DNA from: Paenibacillus sp. FSL K6-1330
GTDB taxonomy: Bacteria; Bacillota; Bacilli; Paenibacillales; Paenibacillaceae
Length of the DNA stretch: 64,000 nt
Assembly: GCF_037976825.1 (NCBI RefSeq)
Contig: NZ_CP150269.1
Coordinates: 5,345,501 to 5,409,500, forward strand
Reading direction: 5' to 3'
This document shows, in pieces, positions 23,747 to 32,976 of this stretch (position 1 is its first letter; the number at the start of each line of letters is the position of its first letter). The position numbers and the translations under genes are program-made. The notes under the pieces are model-generated. The model saw nothing but the letters and a program-made list of their open reading frames with translations, made no database searches and was not told the origin of the DNA.

Positions 23747-25537
23747 ATGGAACAATTGTTAAAACGCGCTGATGTCCCTAAAGAGCATCAATGGAAGCTT
23801 GAAGATTTATTCGCTGACCAGAAGGCATGGGATGCGAGCTTTGCGGAGCTGAAGAATCTTCTGAAACGCACAGCCGATTATCAAGGCAAGTTAACCAACG
23901 CGGCTTCCATCAAGGAATGCTTCGAGCTTGAAGACGAAATCTCATATCATGCCGAACGTTTATATGTTTATGCTCATATGCATCATGATGAGGATACAGC
24001 AAACCCTACATATCAGGCGCTATCTGCCAAAGCCAAAAAATTGAATGTCGAAGCCGGAGAAGCCCTCTCTTTCATCACGCCGGAAATTCTGTCCTTGTCC
24101 GAAGCGGAGCTTGACAAACTCATTGAAGACCCTTCCCTCAAGGAATTCAAATTTACGCTGTCCGAGATGAAACGGGAGAAAGCGCATGTTCTGTCCAAGA
24201 CCGAAGAAGCGCTGCTGGCTCAAGTCGGCAACCTCTCCTCTGCGCCGCAGACCATTTTCGGTATGCTTAACAATGCGGATATGAAATTCCCGAAAATCAA
24301 AAACGAGGACGGCAAGGAAGTCGAGCTCACGCACGGCAACTATATTCAATTCTTGGAGAGCCCGAACCGCGAAGTTCGTGAGCGTGCTTTCAAAGCCGTG
24401 TACGAAACCTATGGCAAGCAGAAAAACACGATTGCGGCTACGCTGAATGCCAATGTAAACAAAAATATGTTCTATTCCCGCGTACGCAAGTACCCTTCCG
24501 TACTGGAAATGGCGCTCTATGGCGATAACATTCCGAAGGAAGTCTACACCAACCTGATCGACACCATTCACGAGAGCCTGCCGCTCCTCCACCGGTACAT
24601 GGAGCTCCGCAAGAAGCTGCTGGGCGTGGATGAACTTCACATGTACGATTTGTTCGCACCGCTCGTAGAAGAGTACAAGTGGGACATCACTTACGAAGAA
24701 GCAAAACAAATGACCAAGGAAGGCCTTACGCCGCTTGGTGAAGATTATCTCAGCAGCCTGCAAGCCGGATATGACAACGGCTGGATCGATGTATATGAGA
24801 ATGAGAACAAACGGACTGGCGCATACAGCTGGGGCGCTTACGGCACCCATCCTTATGTGCTGCTGAATCATAAAGATAACCTGAACAGCATGTTTACCCT
24901 TGCTCATGAGATGGGTCATGCGCTTCACTCTTACTATTCCGACAACGCCCTGAAATACCGTGATGCCCAGTACACCATCTTCCTGGCTGAAGTGGCATCC
25001 ACTACGAACGAAGCGTTGTTGATGGATTACTTGCTGAAAAACGCCAAAGATCCGAAGCAAAAAATGTACCTGCTCACCTACTATGCCGATCAATTCCGGA
25101 CCACGGTATTCCGTCAAACGATGTTTGCCGAGTTCGAGAAGATTGTGCACGAACGCGCGGAGAGCGGCGAATCCCTGACTCCTCAAGACCTATCCGACAT
25201 CTACTATGAGCTGAACGTGAAATATCACGGCAAGGGCATGCAGGTGGATAAGGAGATCGGCATGGAATGGGCACGGATTCCTCATTTCTACAACAGCTTC
25301 TATGTGTACAAATACGCCACTGGCTTCTCGGCTGCGACCAGCTTCTCCAAGCAAATCCTTGAAGAAGGCCAGCCTGCCGTTGACCGCTACCTCGGCTTCC
25401 TGAAGAGCGGCGGCAGCGATTACTCCATTAACATTCTCAAGAAGGCCGGCGTGGATATGTCCTCACCAGAGCCGATTCGTGAGGCGATGAGCGTGTTTGA
25501 AGACATCATCAGCCAAATGGAGCAATTGACGAAATAA
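23747..25537 (+). CDS. pepF: oligoendopeptidase F (M3B family)
   Basis: The 596-residue zinc peptidase hydrolyses oligopeptides in the cytoplasm. HEMGH sits at residues 387-391 in LAHEMGHALHS, and the downstream Glu of the M3 site is in FLAEVASTTNEAL. Length and start (MEQLLKRADVPKEHQWKLEDLF) match PepF, and AAGGAGG stands upstream. Unusually, the frame is open 126 bases further upstream to a second ATG that has its own AGGAGG site and adds a 42-residue hydrophobic extension; see the finding. A terminator follows. Confidence 0.93.
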   Translation: MEQLLKRADVPKEHQWKLEDLFADQKAWDASFAELKNLLKRTADYQGKLTNAASIKECFELEDEISYHAERLYVYAHMHHDEDTANPTYQALSAKAKKLNVEAGEALSFITPEILSLSEAELDKLIEDPSLKEFKFTLSEMKREKAHVLSKTEEALLAQVGNLSSAPQTIFGMLNNADMKFPKIKNEDGKEVELTHGNYIQFLESPNREVRERAFKAVYETYGKQKNTIAATLNANVNKNMFYSRVRKYPSVLEMALYGDNIPKEVYTNLIDTIHESLPLLHRYMELRKKLLGVDELHMYDLFAPLVEEYKWDITYEEAKQMTKEGLTPLGEDYLSSLQAGYDNGWIDVYENENKRTGAYSWGAYGTHPYVLLNHKDNLNSMFTLAHEMGHALHSYYSDNALKYRDAQYTIFLAEVASTTNEALLMDYLLKNAKDPKQKMYLLTYYADQFRTTVFRQTMFAEFEKIVHERAESGESLTPQDLSDIYYELNVKYHGKGMQVDKEIGMEWARIPHFYNSFYVYKYATGFSAATSFSKQILEEGQPAVDRYLGFLKSGGSDYSINILKKAGVDMSSPEPIREAMSVFEDIISQMEQLTK

Positions 25538-25584
25538 ACAGCCTCTATAGCAGGATGAGCGATTCTTAAATTGACCAGTGGAAT

Positions 25585-25620
25585 AAAATCCCTTGCCCTT
25601 TACAGGCAAGGGATTTTATA
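25585..25620 (+). terminator. terminator after pepF
   Basis: AAAATCCCTTGCC pairs with GGCAAGGGATTTT across seven bases. Confidence 0.8.
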
Positions 25621-25646
25621 CTGTTTGGAGGAAGGAGGTGTTCCCC

Positions 25647-25976
25647 ATGAAAATTCAATGGTCGCTAATCGCAGCCTTATTATTTGCCCTGATTACGGCT
25701 GTATTCGCCGTCATCAACGTCAATCCGGTTGAAGTGAATCTGTTATTCGGCACAGTCAATGTACCGCTGATTCTGCTGATTATCGGGTGCTCACTGATCG
25801 GGGGACTGATTGTCGGCACGTTCGGCATTTACCGTCAATATCAAATGCAGAAGGAAATCCGTTCGTTAGCGGAGCAACTTATACATATCCGTGAAGTAAC
25901 GGGATACACCCCTGAAGTACAAGCTGCCGAAGAGGAAAGCAAGAAAGAAGAGAAGGACGCCCCCGCTGCTGAATAG
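25647..25976 (+). CDS. LapA-domain membrane protein
   Basis: A 109-residue protein with two membrane helices (about residues 5-24 and 39-62) separated by the NVNPVEVNLLFGTVNVPL segment typical of the LapA/DUF1049 family, followed by a basic then acidic coiled-coil tail (EEESKKEEKDAPAAE). The ATG has AAGGAGGTG upstream; a longer frame overlaps the pepF terminator and is rejected. In proteobacteria LapA acts in LPS assembly; the function in Gram-positives is unknown. Confidence 0.82.
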   Translation: MKIQWSLIAALLFALITAVFAVINVNPVEVNLLFGTVNVPLILLIIGCSLIGGLIVGTFGIYRQYQMQKEIRSLAEQLIHIREVTGYTPEVQAAEEESKKEEKDAPAAE

Positions 25977-26015
25977 GGAGGGCGGTTCGTTTGAAACAAG
26001 GAGGCTTAACAATTC

Positions 26016-27050
26016 GTGTCGATACAACCGAATGAAACTTATGTGCTGGACCTGCTAAAAGAACTGCTCGATACACCGAGCCCTACCGGATATACCCAAG
26101 ACATTATGAAGCGGATCGAACAAGAAGCCGCTTCGCTGAATGTCTCGCTGGAATGGAATGAAAAAGGCGGTGCCATCCTGTCCGTTCCTGGACAAGACGG
26201 CAGCCGTACAGTTGGACTGAGCGCCCATGTGGACACGCTTGGCGCGATGGTTCGTGCCGTGAAATCAGAGGGCACACTCCGGCTTACCTCCGTTGGCGGA
26301 TACATGATGAACAGCATTGAGAATGAATACTGTATCATCCACACGCGCAGCGGCAAGAAATATACAGGCACCATCCTGTCCACGCATCCTTCCGTTCACG
26401 TGTACAGCGATGCTCGTGATTTCAAGCGCCAGGAAGCCCATATGGAGGTCCGGATCGACGAGCTGGTGGAGTCAGCCGATGATGTGAAGAAACTCGGCAT
26501 TGGGGTTGGCGATTTTGTTTCCTTTGATGCTCGTCCGGTCATTACACCAAGCGGGTACATCAAATCGCGCCATCTGGATGACAAAGCCAGCGTTGCCGCC
26601 CTCTTCGGCTTGCTCGAAAGCATGAAGCGGGATAACTGGAAACCTAAACACAATGTGAAGCTTCTCATCTCGAACTATGAAGAAGTGGGACATGGCGCAG
26701 CCTACATTCCTGCCGACATCAATGAAATGATTGCGGTTGATATGGGCTGCATCGGGGATGACCTGAGCTGCAAGGAAACCGATGTATCCATCTGCGCGAA
26801 GGATTCATCCGGTCCCTATGACTATGACATGACCAGCCGTTTGATCCAGCTGGCCGAGAGCGAAGGCATTGCTTATGCGGTGGATGTCTACCCTCATTAC
26901 GGCTCTGACGCTTCTGCGGCGCTTTCCGCGGGCAGCAACATCAAGGCCGCGCTGATCGGTCCCGGCGTTCATGCATCCCATGCCATGGAAAGAACACATA
27001 AACAAGCCGTTCTTAACACCGTTAAGCTGCTGGCAGCCTACGTCAGGTAA
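26016..27050 (+). CDS. M42-family metallo-aminopeptidase
   Basis: The 344-residue enzyme belongs to the M42 (glutamyl aminopeptidase/FrvX) family of dinuclear metal peptidases that form large tetrahedral assemblies. Metal ligands are recognisable in SAHVDTLGAM, the bridging Asp in SRHLDDKAS, the catalytic Glu pair in EEVGHG, and the last His in GVHASHAMERTH. It starts with GTG, with AAGGAGG eleven bases upstream. It lies 39 bases after the lapA-like gene, probably in one unit. Confidence 0.9.
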   Translation: MSIQPNETYVLDLLKELLDTPSPTGYTQDIMKRIEQEAASLNVSLEWNEKGGAILSVPGQDGSRTVGLSAHVDTLGAMVRAVKSEGTLRLTSVGGYMMNSIENEYCIIHTRSGKKYTGTILSTHPSVHVYSDARDFKRQEAHMEVRIDELVESADDVKKLGIGVGDFVSFDARPVITPSGYIKSRHLDDKASVAALFGLLESMKRDNWKPKHNVKLLISNYEEVGHGAAYIPADINEMIAVDMGCIGDDLSCKETDVSICAKDSSGPYDYDMTSRLIQLAESEGIAYAVDVYPHYGSDASAALSAGSNIKAALIGPGVHASHAMERTHKQAVLNTVKLLAAYVR

Positions 27051-27160
27051 ATCATTCATAAACACGTCTATTTACGTACTTTTATAGAGGACCGTCCACG
27101 TTTAGAGGATGTTGTTCTTACGAATATCACAATTGTTCAGCTTCGCTGAAACCTCGATCT

Positions 27161-27210
27161 AACAAAGGGGCGTCCCGCCAAGGCATTATGCCTGGGGACG
27201 CCCCTTTGTT
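27161..27210. terminator. bidirectional terminator between the M42 and ABC-F genes
   Basis: AACAAAGGGGCGTCCC and GGGACGCCCCTTTGTT are exact complements. Confidence 0.85.
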
Positions 27211-27234
27211 ATTGATATGGATCGCTTAGAATCA

Positions 27235-29181
27235 TTACGATTTCTTGCTCTGTTCAATCTTCTCCGCGAGCTCGTTTAGATAGGTCCAGCGTTCCATCAG
27301 ATGCTCCAGCTCACGTTCCGTTTCCTCTTGAGCCTTCATCAGCTCCTGAAGCCTGGCTGCATCGCTGCCGGCGGTCTCCATCTCCGATTGAATGGATGCC
27401 AGCTTGCTCTCTGCTGCTTCAATTAGGCCGTCAATCTGCTCATACTCCCGCTGTTCTTTGTAACTAAATTTCAAACGCTCTCGCGGTGCTTCTTTAGCTG
27501 AATCGCTATCCGTGCGATCATTGCTCCCCGAGGCAGACTTGGAACTGGATGCTTCCATTTTACTCGCGGCAGCTTCACCACCATGGCGCTGCATCCATTC
27601 CGCATATTCGCTGTAAGAGCCGACATGGACACGAATCTCTCCGTTGCCCTCAAACGCCATAATCTTGTCTACCGTTCGATCCAGGAAAAAGCGATCATGG
27701 GATACCACGATACAGACGCCCGGAAACTCATCCAAATACTGCTCCAAGACGGACAATGTCTGGATGTCCAAATCATTCGTCGGTTCATCCAGCAGCAGCA
27801 CATTCGGTGCGCTCATCAGCACCCGAAGCAGATACAACCGTCGCTTCTCTCCTCCGGACAGCTTCGCAATCGGCGTCCACTGCAGCGCGGGCGGGAACAG
27901 GAACCGCTCCAGCATCTGGGCCGCGGTAATCGCCGAGCCGTCCGCCGTGCGGATAACCTCTGCTTCATCCTTGATATACTCAATCACGCGCTGACTACCA
28001 TCCATCTCCTGATGCTCCTGCGTGAAATAACCGAGCTTGACCGTCGGTCCCAGCACGACTTCCCCGCCATCTGGCTGAATCAGCCCGGCAATCAGATTGA
28101 GCAGCGTGGATTTGCCGCTGCCGTTGGGGCCTACGATGCCAATTCGATCTTCGGGAACTGCGATGTAGGAAAGGTCCTGAATTAACGTTTTGTCGTCGAT
28201 CTTCTTCCGGAGACCTTCGATCTCCAGAATTTTGCGTCCCAAGCGGGTGGAAGCGACTGAGACGTCAAGCTCACCAGAGCTGTGCAACATTTCCTGATCC
28301 TTGAGTTTCTCAAAGCGCTCAATTCTCGCCTTCTGCTTGGTCGTACGGGCCTTGGCACCTCTGCGAATCCAGGCAAGCTCGCTCCGCAGCAAATTCTGAC
28401 GCTTTTGTTCGGAAGCAGCCTCGCGCTCCTCGCGTTCTGCCTTCAGCTCCAGAAAACGGCTGTAATTCGCCTCATATCGGAACAACCGTCCATGATCCAG
28501 CTCCAGCATGACATTCGCCACCCGGTCCAGAAAATACCGGTCATGCGTAATCATGAGCAGCGCACCGCGGCGCTTCTGCAAATACTGCTCCAGCCAAGCG
28601 ACGGATTCATTATCAATATGGTTTGTCGGCTCGTCCAAAATGAGCAAATCGGAAGGCTGAATCAAAGCGGCGGCTAATGCCACTCGCTTACGCTGGCCGC
28701 CCGACAGCGTACCCATCTTCGCTTCATAATTCCGAATCCCCAGCTTGGACAGGATGGTTTTCGCATCGCTTTCAAGCTGCCACGCCTGCAGTGTATCCAG
28801 CGTCTGATTGAGCTTCAGCAGTTTCTGCTGCAGCTCCTCATGACTCGGATGCAGCTCCAGCAGCTCCATCGTTTCGGTGTACTCCCGCACCGCCTTCATC
28901 TCCGGAAGATCGCCCTCAAACACCTGCTGGAGGACGGTTTTGTCCGGATCAAACTCCGGGTTCTGTGCCAGGTAACGCACCCGGATGCGATTGCCCATCG
29001 ATATTTTACCGGAGTCGGGCGGCTCGAGCCCTGCGATGACGCGCATAAACGTGGATTTCCCCGTGCCGTTAACACCGATAATGCCGACTTTATCCTGATC
29101 CTCCATTCCGAAGGACGCATCTTGAAACAAAATTTTATCTCCATAGCTTTTTGTTACCTGTTCGACGGTCAAAATATTCAT
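27235..29181 (-). CDS. ABC-F translation factor, Uup/YfmR type
   Basis: A soluble 648-residue protein with two ATP-binding domains and no membrane segment. Walker A motifs are GVNGTGKST (about 36) and GPNGSGKST (about 353); signatures LSGGQRKR and LSGGEKRR and two LDEPTNH/LDEPTND Walker B boxes are present. An interdomain helical linker (ELKAEREEREAASEQ) and a C-terminal Ser/Lys-rich spacer with an anti-parallel coiled coil identify the Uup/YfmR branch, which acts on ribosomes. A resistance-type ABC-F is less likely given the coiled-coil tail. Confidence 0.88.
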   Translation of the reverse strand: MNILTVEQVTKSYGDKILFQDASFGMEDQDKVGIIGVNGTGKSTFMRVIAGLEPPDSGKISMGNRIRVRYLAQNPEFDPDKTVLQQVFEGDLPEMKAVREYTETMELLELHPSHEELQQKLLKLNQTLDTLQAWQLESDAKTILSKLGIRNYEAKMGTLSGGQRKRVALAAALIQPSDLLILDEPTNHIDNESVAWLEQYLQKRRGALLMITHDRYFLDRVANVMLELDHGRLFRYEANYSRFLELKAEREEREAASEQKRQNLLRSELAWIRRGAKARTTKQKARIERFEKLKDQEMLHSSGELDVSVASTRLGRKILEIEGLRKKIDDKTLIQDLSYIAVPEDRIGIVGPNGSGKSTLLNLIAGLIQPDGGEVVLGPTVKLGYFTQEHQEMDGSQRVIEYIKDEAEVIRTADGSAITAAQMLERFLFPPALQWTPIAKLSGGEKRRLYLLRVLMSAPNVLLLDEPTNDLDIQTLSVLEQYLDEFPGVCIVVSHDRFFLDRTVDKIMAFEGNGEIRVHVGSYSEYAEWMQRHGGEAAASKMEASSSKSASGSNDRTDSDSAKEAPRERLKFSYKEQREYEQIDGLIEAAESKLASIQSEMETAGSDAARLQELMKAQEETERELEHLMERWTYLNELAEKIEQSKKS

Positions 29182-29246
29182 TGTTATGATCCCTACTTAC
29201 ATCTATAGATTTCGTTGAGCGTTGTTTCATCGGTAAGATGGATACA

Positions 29247-30053
29247 TTATAACGCAATCAGCACTGCAATCCCATAAGCTGCCGCGCCGCCGAGAAGTGA
29301 ACTGACCAGATTAACTGCATCGTTGGACATCCAAGCATATCCGCGCATGCGCACCGTATCTTGGCCGCAGTGTTGAGATACTTCCACTGATTTGCCGCAC
29401 GCACGGCACCGATACATCACCTGTAAAGTCGCTCCGAGGTACGAATCGGCAAAAGCCCCAACCAATCCGCCCGCAAGGGCTGCCAGGACATACGGCCATA
29501 TCTCTGCATCCATGCCGCTCCATCCAGCAAGTAACCATCCGCCTGCCCCAATCAGTATGCTCCCTACCGCTGCAGCCGTGGAGCCGACCCAGGAGACGCC
29601 GCCGGATTCGCCGGCGGTCAGTACCTTGCCGTTCAGAACGGAACGCGGAGGCTTCCGGCTAAGGCTGCCTAACTCCGTGGCCCAGGTATCCGCTGTTACG
29701 GTAGCCATAACACCTATAAACAGGAATACCCACAGATCGGACGGGAACCATGCGTTTATCAGACACAGCACCATACCGATGCCGCCATTGGCGAATACCT
29801 GGCCTGCATCCCGTCGGCCTGTCTTGGCATAGGATTTCTCCAGGTCGGCCTTCCGCTGTTTCCCGTACCGGGAGAGAAGTGTAGACGTTATGAAAAAAAG
29901 AAGCAGGGTTCCGAACCAAAACACGTTCCCTGCTCCGTAATATATGGTACCCATCAGAATAGCGGCCGCGGCTCCGGATTCCGATAGCGATCGTTTCCTG
30001 TATGCGGCTCCTGCCACGATAAGGGCACCTGCCGCTCCGATCAGCCAATCCAT
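29247..30053 (-). CDS. DUF92-family membrane protein
   Basis: The 268-residue protein has about seven membrane helices and the DUF92/TMEM19 motifs RKRSLSESGAAAAI, DTWATELGSLS and GAFADSYLGATLQ. Relatives include plant VTE6, a phytyl-phosphate kinase. Two CxxC-like cysteines occur in YRCRACGKSVE and QHCGQDT, which might bind metal. The ribosome site is GGAGGGG. It lies in a run of closely spaced minus-strand genes from capA to the ABC-F gene. Confidence 0.85.
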   Translation of the reverse strand: MDWLIGAAGALIVAGAAYRKRSLSESGAAAAILMGTIYYGAGNVFWFGTLLLFFITSTLLSRYGKQRKADLEKSYAKTGRRDAGQVFANGGIGMVLCLINAWFPSDLWVFLFIGVMATVTADTWATELGSLSRKPPRSVLNGKVLTAGESGGVSWVGSTAAAVGSILIGAGGWLLAGWSGMDAEIWPYVLAALAGGLVGAFADSYLGATLQVMYRCRACGKSVEVSQHCGQDTVRMRGYAWMSNDAVNLVSSLLGGAAAYGIAVLIAL

Positions 30054-30085
30054 CTGTGACCCCTCCCATGATAAAGCATATCAGA

Positions 30086-30709
30086 TTACCCGATTTCGCA
30101 GCGGCCCAGACGGACATCTCCCCAGAACAATTCGAATACGTCACCGGATTCCGTCGGACCTACGCCAGCCGGTGTACCCGTAAAGATTAAATCACCTTGA
30201 CCAAGGCCATAATGTTCGCCGATGTAATCGATGATGCGCTGAAGGGAGAAGATCATATCCTTCACATTCCCGCGCTGTACCTCTTCGCCGTTCTTCCTTA
30301 CGATAAAATCAATATCCGCCAGCTTCGCGGTTCCGGGAAACGCTATGGATGGCGTAAGCGGTGCGGAAGATTTAAACGCTTTTGCCGCAGTCCAAGGATG
30401 TCCCTTCTCCTTAATGACCGACTGTACATCACGCAGCGTGAAGTCGATGCCAAGAGCCATCGTTTTTACAAGCTCGTCAACACTTTTGCCTGGCGCGTAA
30501 TCCTCTGCGAGCTGTATAACAAACTCACCTTCAAAATGAAGACTGCCGCGGTCCATCGGCAGCTTCAGCACGCTGCCATCCAGCGGAACGACGGCATGCG
30601 AGGGTTTAAGAAAAATCATCGGCTCTTCCGGTACGGCATTGCCGAGCTCCGCCGCATGCAATTGATAATTACGACCTACACAGTAAACGTTATTCACTAA
30701 GGCACACAT
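30086..30709 (-). CDS. fumarylacetoacetate hydrolase-family protein
   Basis: A 207-residue FAH-fold protein. The metal-binding acidic residues are visible in HFEGEFVIQLAED and in the GIDFTLRDVQ stretch, and GDLIFTGTPAGVGP is the conserved C-terminal loop. Members hydrolyse or decarboxylate C-C bonds of 2-oxo acids (fumarylpyruvate hydrolase, oxaloacetate decarboxylase). The substrate cannot be read from context. It starts four bases after the GDPD stop region, with GGAGG nine bases before the ATG. Confidence 0.88.
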   Translation of the reverse strand: MCALVNNVYCVGRNYQLHAAELGNAVPEEPMIFLKPSHAVVPLDGSVLKLPMDRGSLHFEGEFVIQLAEDYAPGKSVDELVKTMALGIDFTLRDVQSVIKEKGHPWTAAKAFKSSAPLTPSIAFPGTAKLADIDFIVRKNGEEVQRGNVKDMIFSLQRIIDYIGEHYGLGQGDLIFTGTPAGVGPTESGDVFELFWGDVRLGRCEIG

Positions 30710-30712
30710 ACA

Positions 30713-31486
30713 TTAAAACCTCCATTTTCTTCGCCAGAATGGAACTTTAGGTGCAATTTTATGGATAAAAATCTGCCCCCATGTATCGGGGCGGTTCGTA
30801 CAGATCATGATGGCAGGATTCATTCTGGCCAGCGATCTCATGCTCTTCGCATCATCCACCGTCCAGGCCATCGGCGTAATGCCATTCTTCACCAAATCCG
30901 ACGCGAAGGCCGCATCCAGATGGGAGTAGCCGATGGATAAAAAGGAGCATTTCATTTGCTTCAGGCGTGCTACCAAATTGCGAGGATGCGCATCAATAAT
31001 AAGTCCGGTTCTCACATTAGGTTCCAATTCCTTCGCTTTCATCAAGGCTTTTGGCTCAAAGGAAGTGAGCACCACATCCGGAAGCATCCGGTGGGCATGA
31101 ATCCGTTCCAGAACGGCCTTCTCAAGGCCGGGATACATATCTCCGCTTGTTTTAAGTTCGATATTAAGTTTCAATCGGCCTTTGACAAGCTGCAGGACTT
31201 CATCGAGCGATGGAACCTGCTCTCCCCTGAATTGGCGTCCCTTCCATTCTCCGGCGTCCATCCTCCGGATTTGCTGCCAGGTCAGATCCTTCACCTTGCC
31301 CTTCCCGGTCGTCGTACGATCCACGCTGAAGTCATGTATCACTACAGGGACCCCGTCCTGAGTCAATTGCACATCAATTTCCATCCAATGCACGAAGGGC
31401 TCATCCATCGCCATCTGAATGGCTGCGCGCGTATTTTCAGGTGCTTTACCGGAAAATCCCCGGTGAGCCACACATAAATTGTTCAT
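30713..31486 (-). CDS. glycerophosphodiester phosphodiesterase
   Basis: The 257-residue protein has the GDPD TIM-barrel motifs: H8-R9 in AHRG with PENT, E36 and D38 in MEIDVQLT, and H51-D52. It lacks a signal peptide, so it is cytoplasmic and UgpQ-like. It cleaves glycerophosphodiesters from lipid turnover to glycerol 3-phosphate and an alcohol. The FAH-family gene follows at once and capA precedes it by about 30 bases, consistent with an operon. Confidence 0.92.
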   Translation of the reverse strand: MNNLCVAHRGFSGKAPENTRAAIQMAMDEPFVHWMEIDVQLTQDGVPVVIHDFSVDRTTTGKGKVKDLTWQQIRRMDAGEWKGRQFRGEQVPSLDEVLQLVKGRLKLNIELKTSGDMYPGLEKAVLERIHAHRMLPDVVLTSFEPKALMKAKELEPNVRTGLIIDAHPRNLVARLKQMKCSFLSIGYSHLDAAFASDLVKNGITPMAWTVDDAKSMRSLARMNPAIMICTNRPDTWGQIFIHKIAPKVPFWRRKWRF

Positions 31487-31518
31487 GGTGGGACCTCCTT
31501 GCTGTAACGTTTAACGAA

Positions 31519-32835
31519 TTATTCCACAGCCTTGCCTGCAATTACTTCACCATCAAGCGCTATTTTGACGCCGCCAACGGATCGCTTCTCCACCTCTTTC
31601 AGCAAGGCCTCAGCTTCTTTGCCTTCAAGCGGGATGACCTGTCCGATCTCCGTACGATAAGGCGTCAGCTTCAAGTCACAATCTCCTTGCTTGCTGCATG
31701 ACGCCTGGAATACGGCTGTTTTCCACGTATCTTCATTCGACGATTTAGTAAATATAAAATTGCCGGTACTATAGGCAATCCACTTGCCTTTGTACTGCTC
31801 CAATCCCTGCAGCACATGGGAGTGCCCGCCGATAATCAGGTCAGCCCCGCCGTCAATGAACGCGCGTGAGAGATTGATCTGATGGACATTTGGCGTCTTA
31901 TGAAGCTCCTCGCCCCAATGGGCAATCACGACCACCAGATCGGCCTTGGAACGCGCTGCCTGGATCGCTTCAACCGCCTTGGGCAGCACATGGTCATACG
32001 CCCCGGCCACCCCCGGCCTGTTCTCCAGCGCGTACCAGGTCGTTTCCGGGAGCACACGGCTGAATCCAAGCAATGCAACCTTCATGCCCTGAAGCTCGAA
32101 ATACTGGGCCGCGAAGGCTTCTTCCTCATTCCGTCCCGCTCCCACATAACGGATATCCTGGTCCTTCAAGTGCTTCAAGGTATCCAAAAGTCCTTCTTGG
32201 CCTTGATCCAGGATGTGATTGTTAGCCAGATTAACGGCCTCTACTCCCGCATCTCGGAGAGCCGGCAATACGTCCGGTGAGGACTTGAATACGAATTTCT
32301 TATTGGCCGCGCCAACGCCTCCGGTCGTAACCGGCGTTTCCAGATTAAGCACGGTTAGATCGTCCTCCAGGAATGCGGTGCCCAGATGCTTGAAGGGATA
32401 ATCATATCCGTGCTTCTTCAGCTCAGCCTCCACCTTGCCCGAGAACAAGGTATCCCCTGCAAAATGCATAACCACCCGCTTTGCCATCGCGGAATCGGTA
32501 GGATCATCTGTTGCGCTGCCTTCTGGCTCGGTCCTATCGGAACCTGGGGGTTCGCCAGTCTCCGTCGTCTTCGGAGGCTTCGAATCCGCCCCCTCCCCGT
32601 CAGCTTGTTGTCCGGAGCCGGGGCTATCCGCCTGATCCCCTTCCATGCCAAAGTCCGGCATACCAAGCGGATAAGCCGTTTGCTGAACAGGATTTTCCTT
32701 AAATTTAAAATGATAGACAAGCAAAGCAGCGATCATAAAAATCAAACATAAGTTAAGCATGATCCAAACCCGTCCGGTTCGCTGCTTACGGGCCTTCTTC
32801 TCGGCCTTGCTTTTCTCTGATCGTGACAGATGCAT
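31519..32835 (-). CDS. CapA-family protein (PGA_cap metallophosphatase fold)
   Basis: A 438-residue protein with a basic N terminus, one membrane anchor (about residues 24-44), a Pro/Ser/Glu/Gly-rich linker to about 115, and an extracytoplasmic PGA_cap domain. Domain motifs include FAGDTLFSG, LNLETPVT, LANNHILDQG, HWGEEL and GGHSHVLQG, the last giving calcineurin-like metal ligands. Relatives work in poly-gamma-glutamate capsule synthesis, but no capBC genes are nearby, so the role here is open. Confidence 0.88.
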   Translation of the reverse strand: MHLSRSEKSKAEKKARKQRTGRVWIMLNLCLIFMIAALLVYHFKFKENPVQQTAYPLGMPDFGMEGDQADSPGSGQQADGEGADSKPPKTTETGEPPGSDRTEPEGSATDDPTDSAMAKRVVMHFAGDTLFSGKVEAELKKHGYDYPFKHLGTAFLEDDLTVLNLETPVTTGGVGAANKKFVFKSSPDVLPALRDAGVEAVNLANNHILDQGQEGLLDTLKHLKDQDIRYVGAGRNEEEAFAAQYFELQGMKVALLGFSRVLPETTWYALENRPGVAGAYDHVLPKAVEAIQAARSKADLVVVIAHWGEELHKTPNVHQINLSRAFIDGGADLIIGGHSHVLQGLEQYKGKWIAYSTGNFIFTKSSNEDTWKTAVFQASCSKQGDCDLKLTPYRTEIGQVIPLEGKEAEALLKEVEKRSVGGVKIALDGEVIAGKAVE

Positions 32836-32910
32836 AGGTCACTCCTTTATTCACTTATGAGCTCGCGTTATAAGTCGCTTCCCCCATTATACCAGCTTCC
32901 ATATAAAGAA

Positions 32911-32938
32911 TAGAACCCCCCGTCACCGGGGAGTTCTA
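32911..32938 (-). terminator. terminator after hemH
   Basis: TAGAACTCCCCGG pairs with CGGGGGGTTCTA on the minus strand, followed by a pyrimidine-rich TTCTTT. Confidence 0.6.
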
Positions 32939-32976
32939 TATCTAAGCTTCTATTCGAATTTCCGGTAATAACGGAT

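Noticed and set aside
24020..25186. 388-codon open frame antisense to pepF
   Set aside because: No ribosome site, no recognisable domain, and it lies wholly opposite a gene with all M3B motifs; it is a codon-bias shadow.
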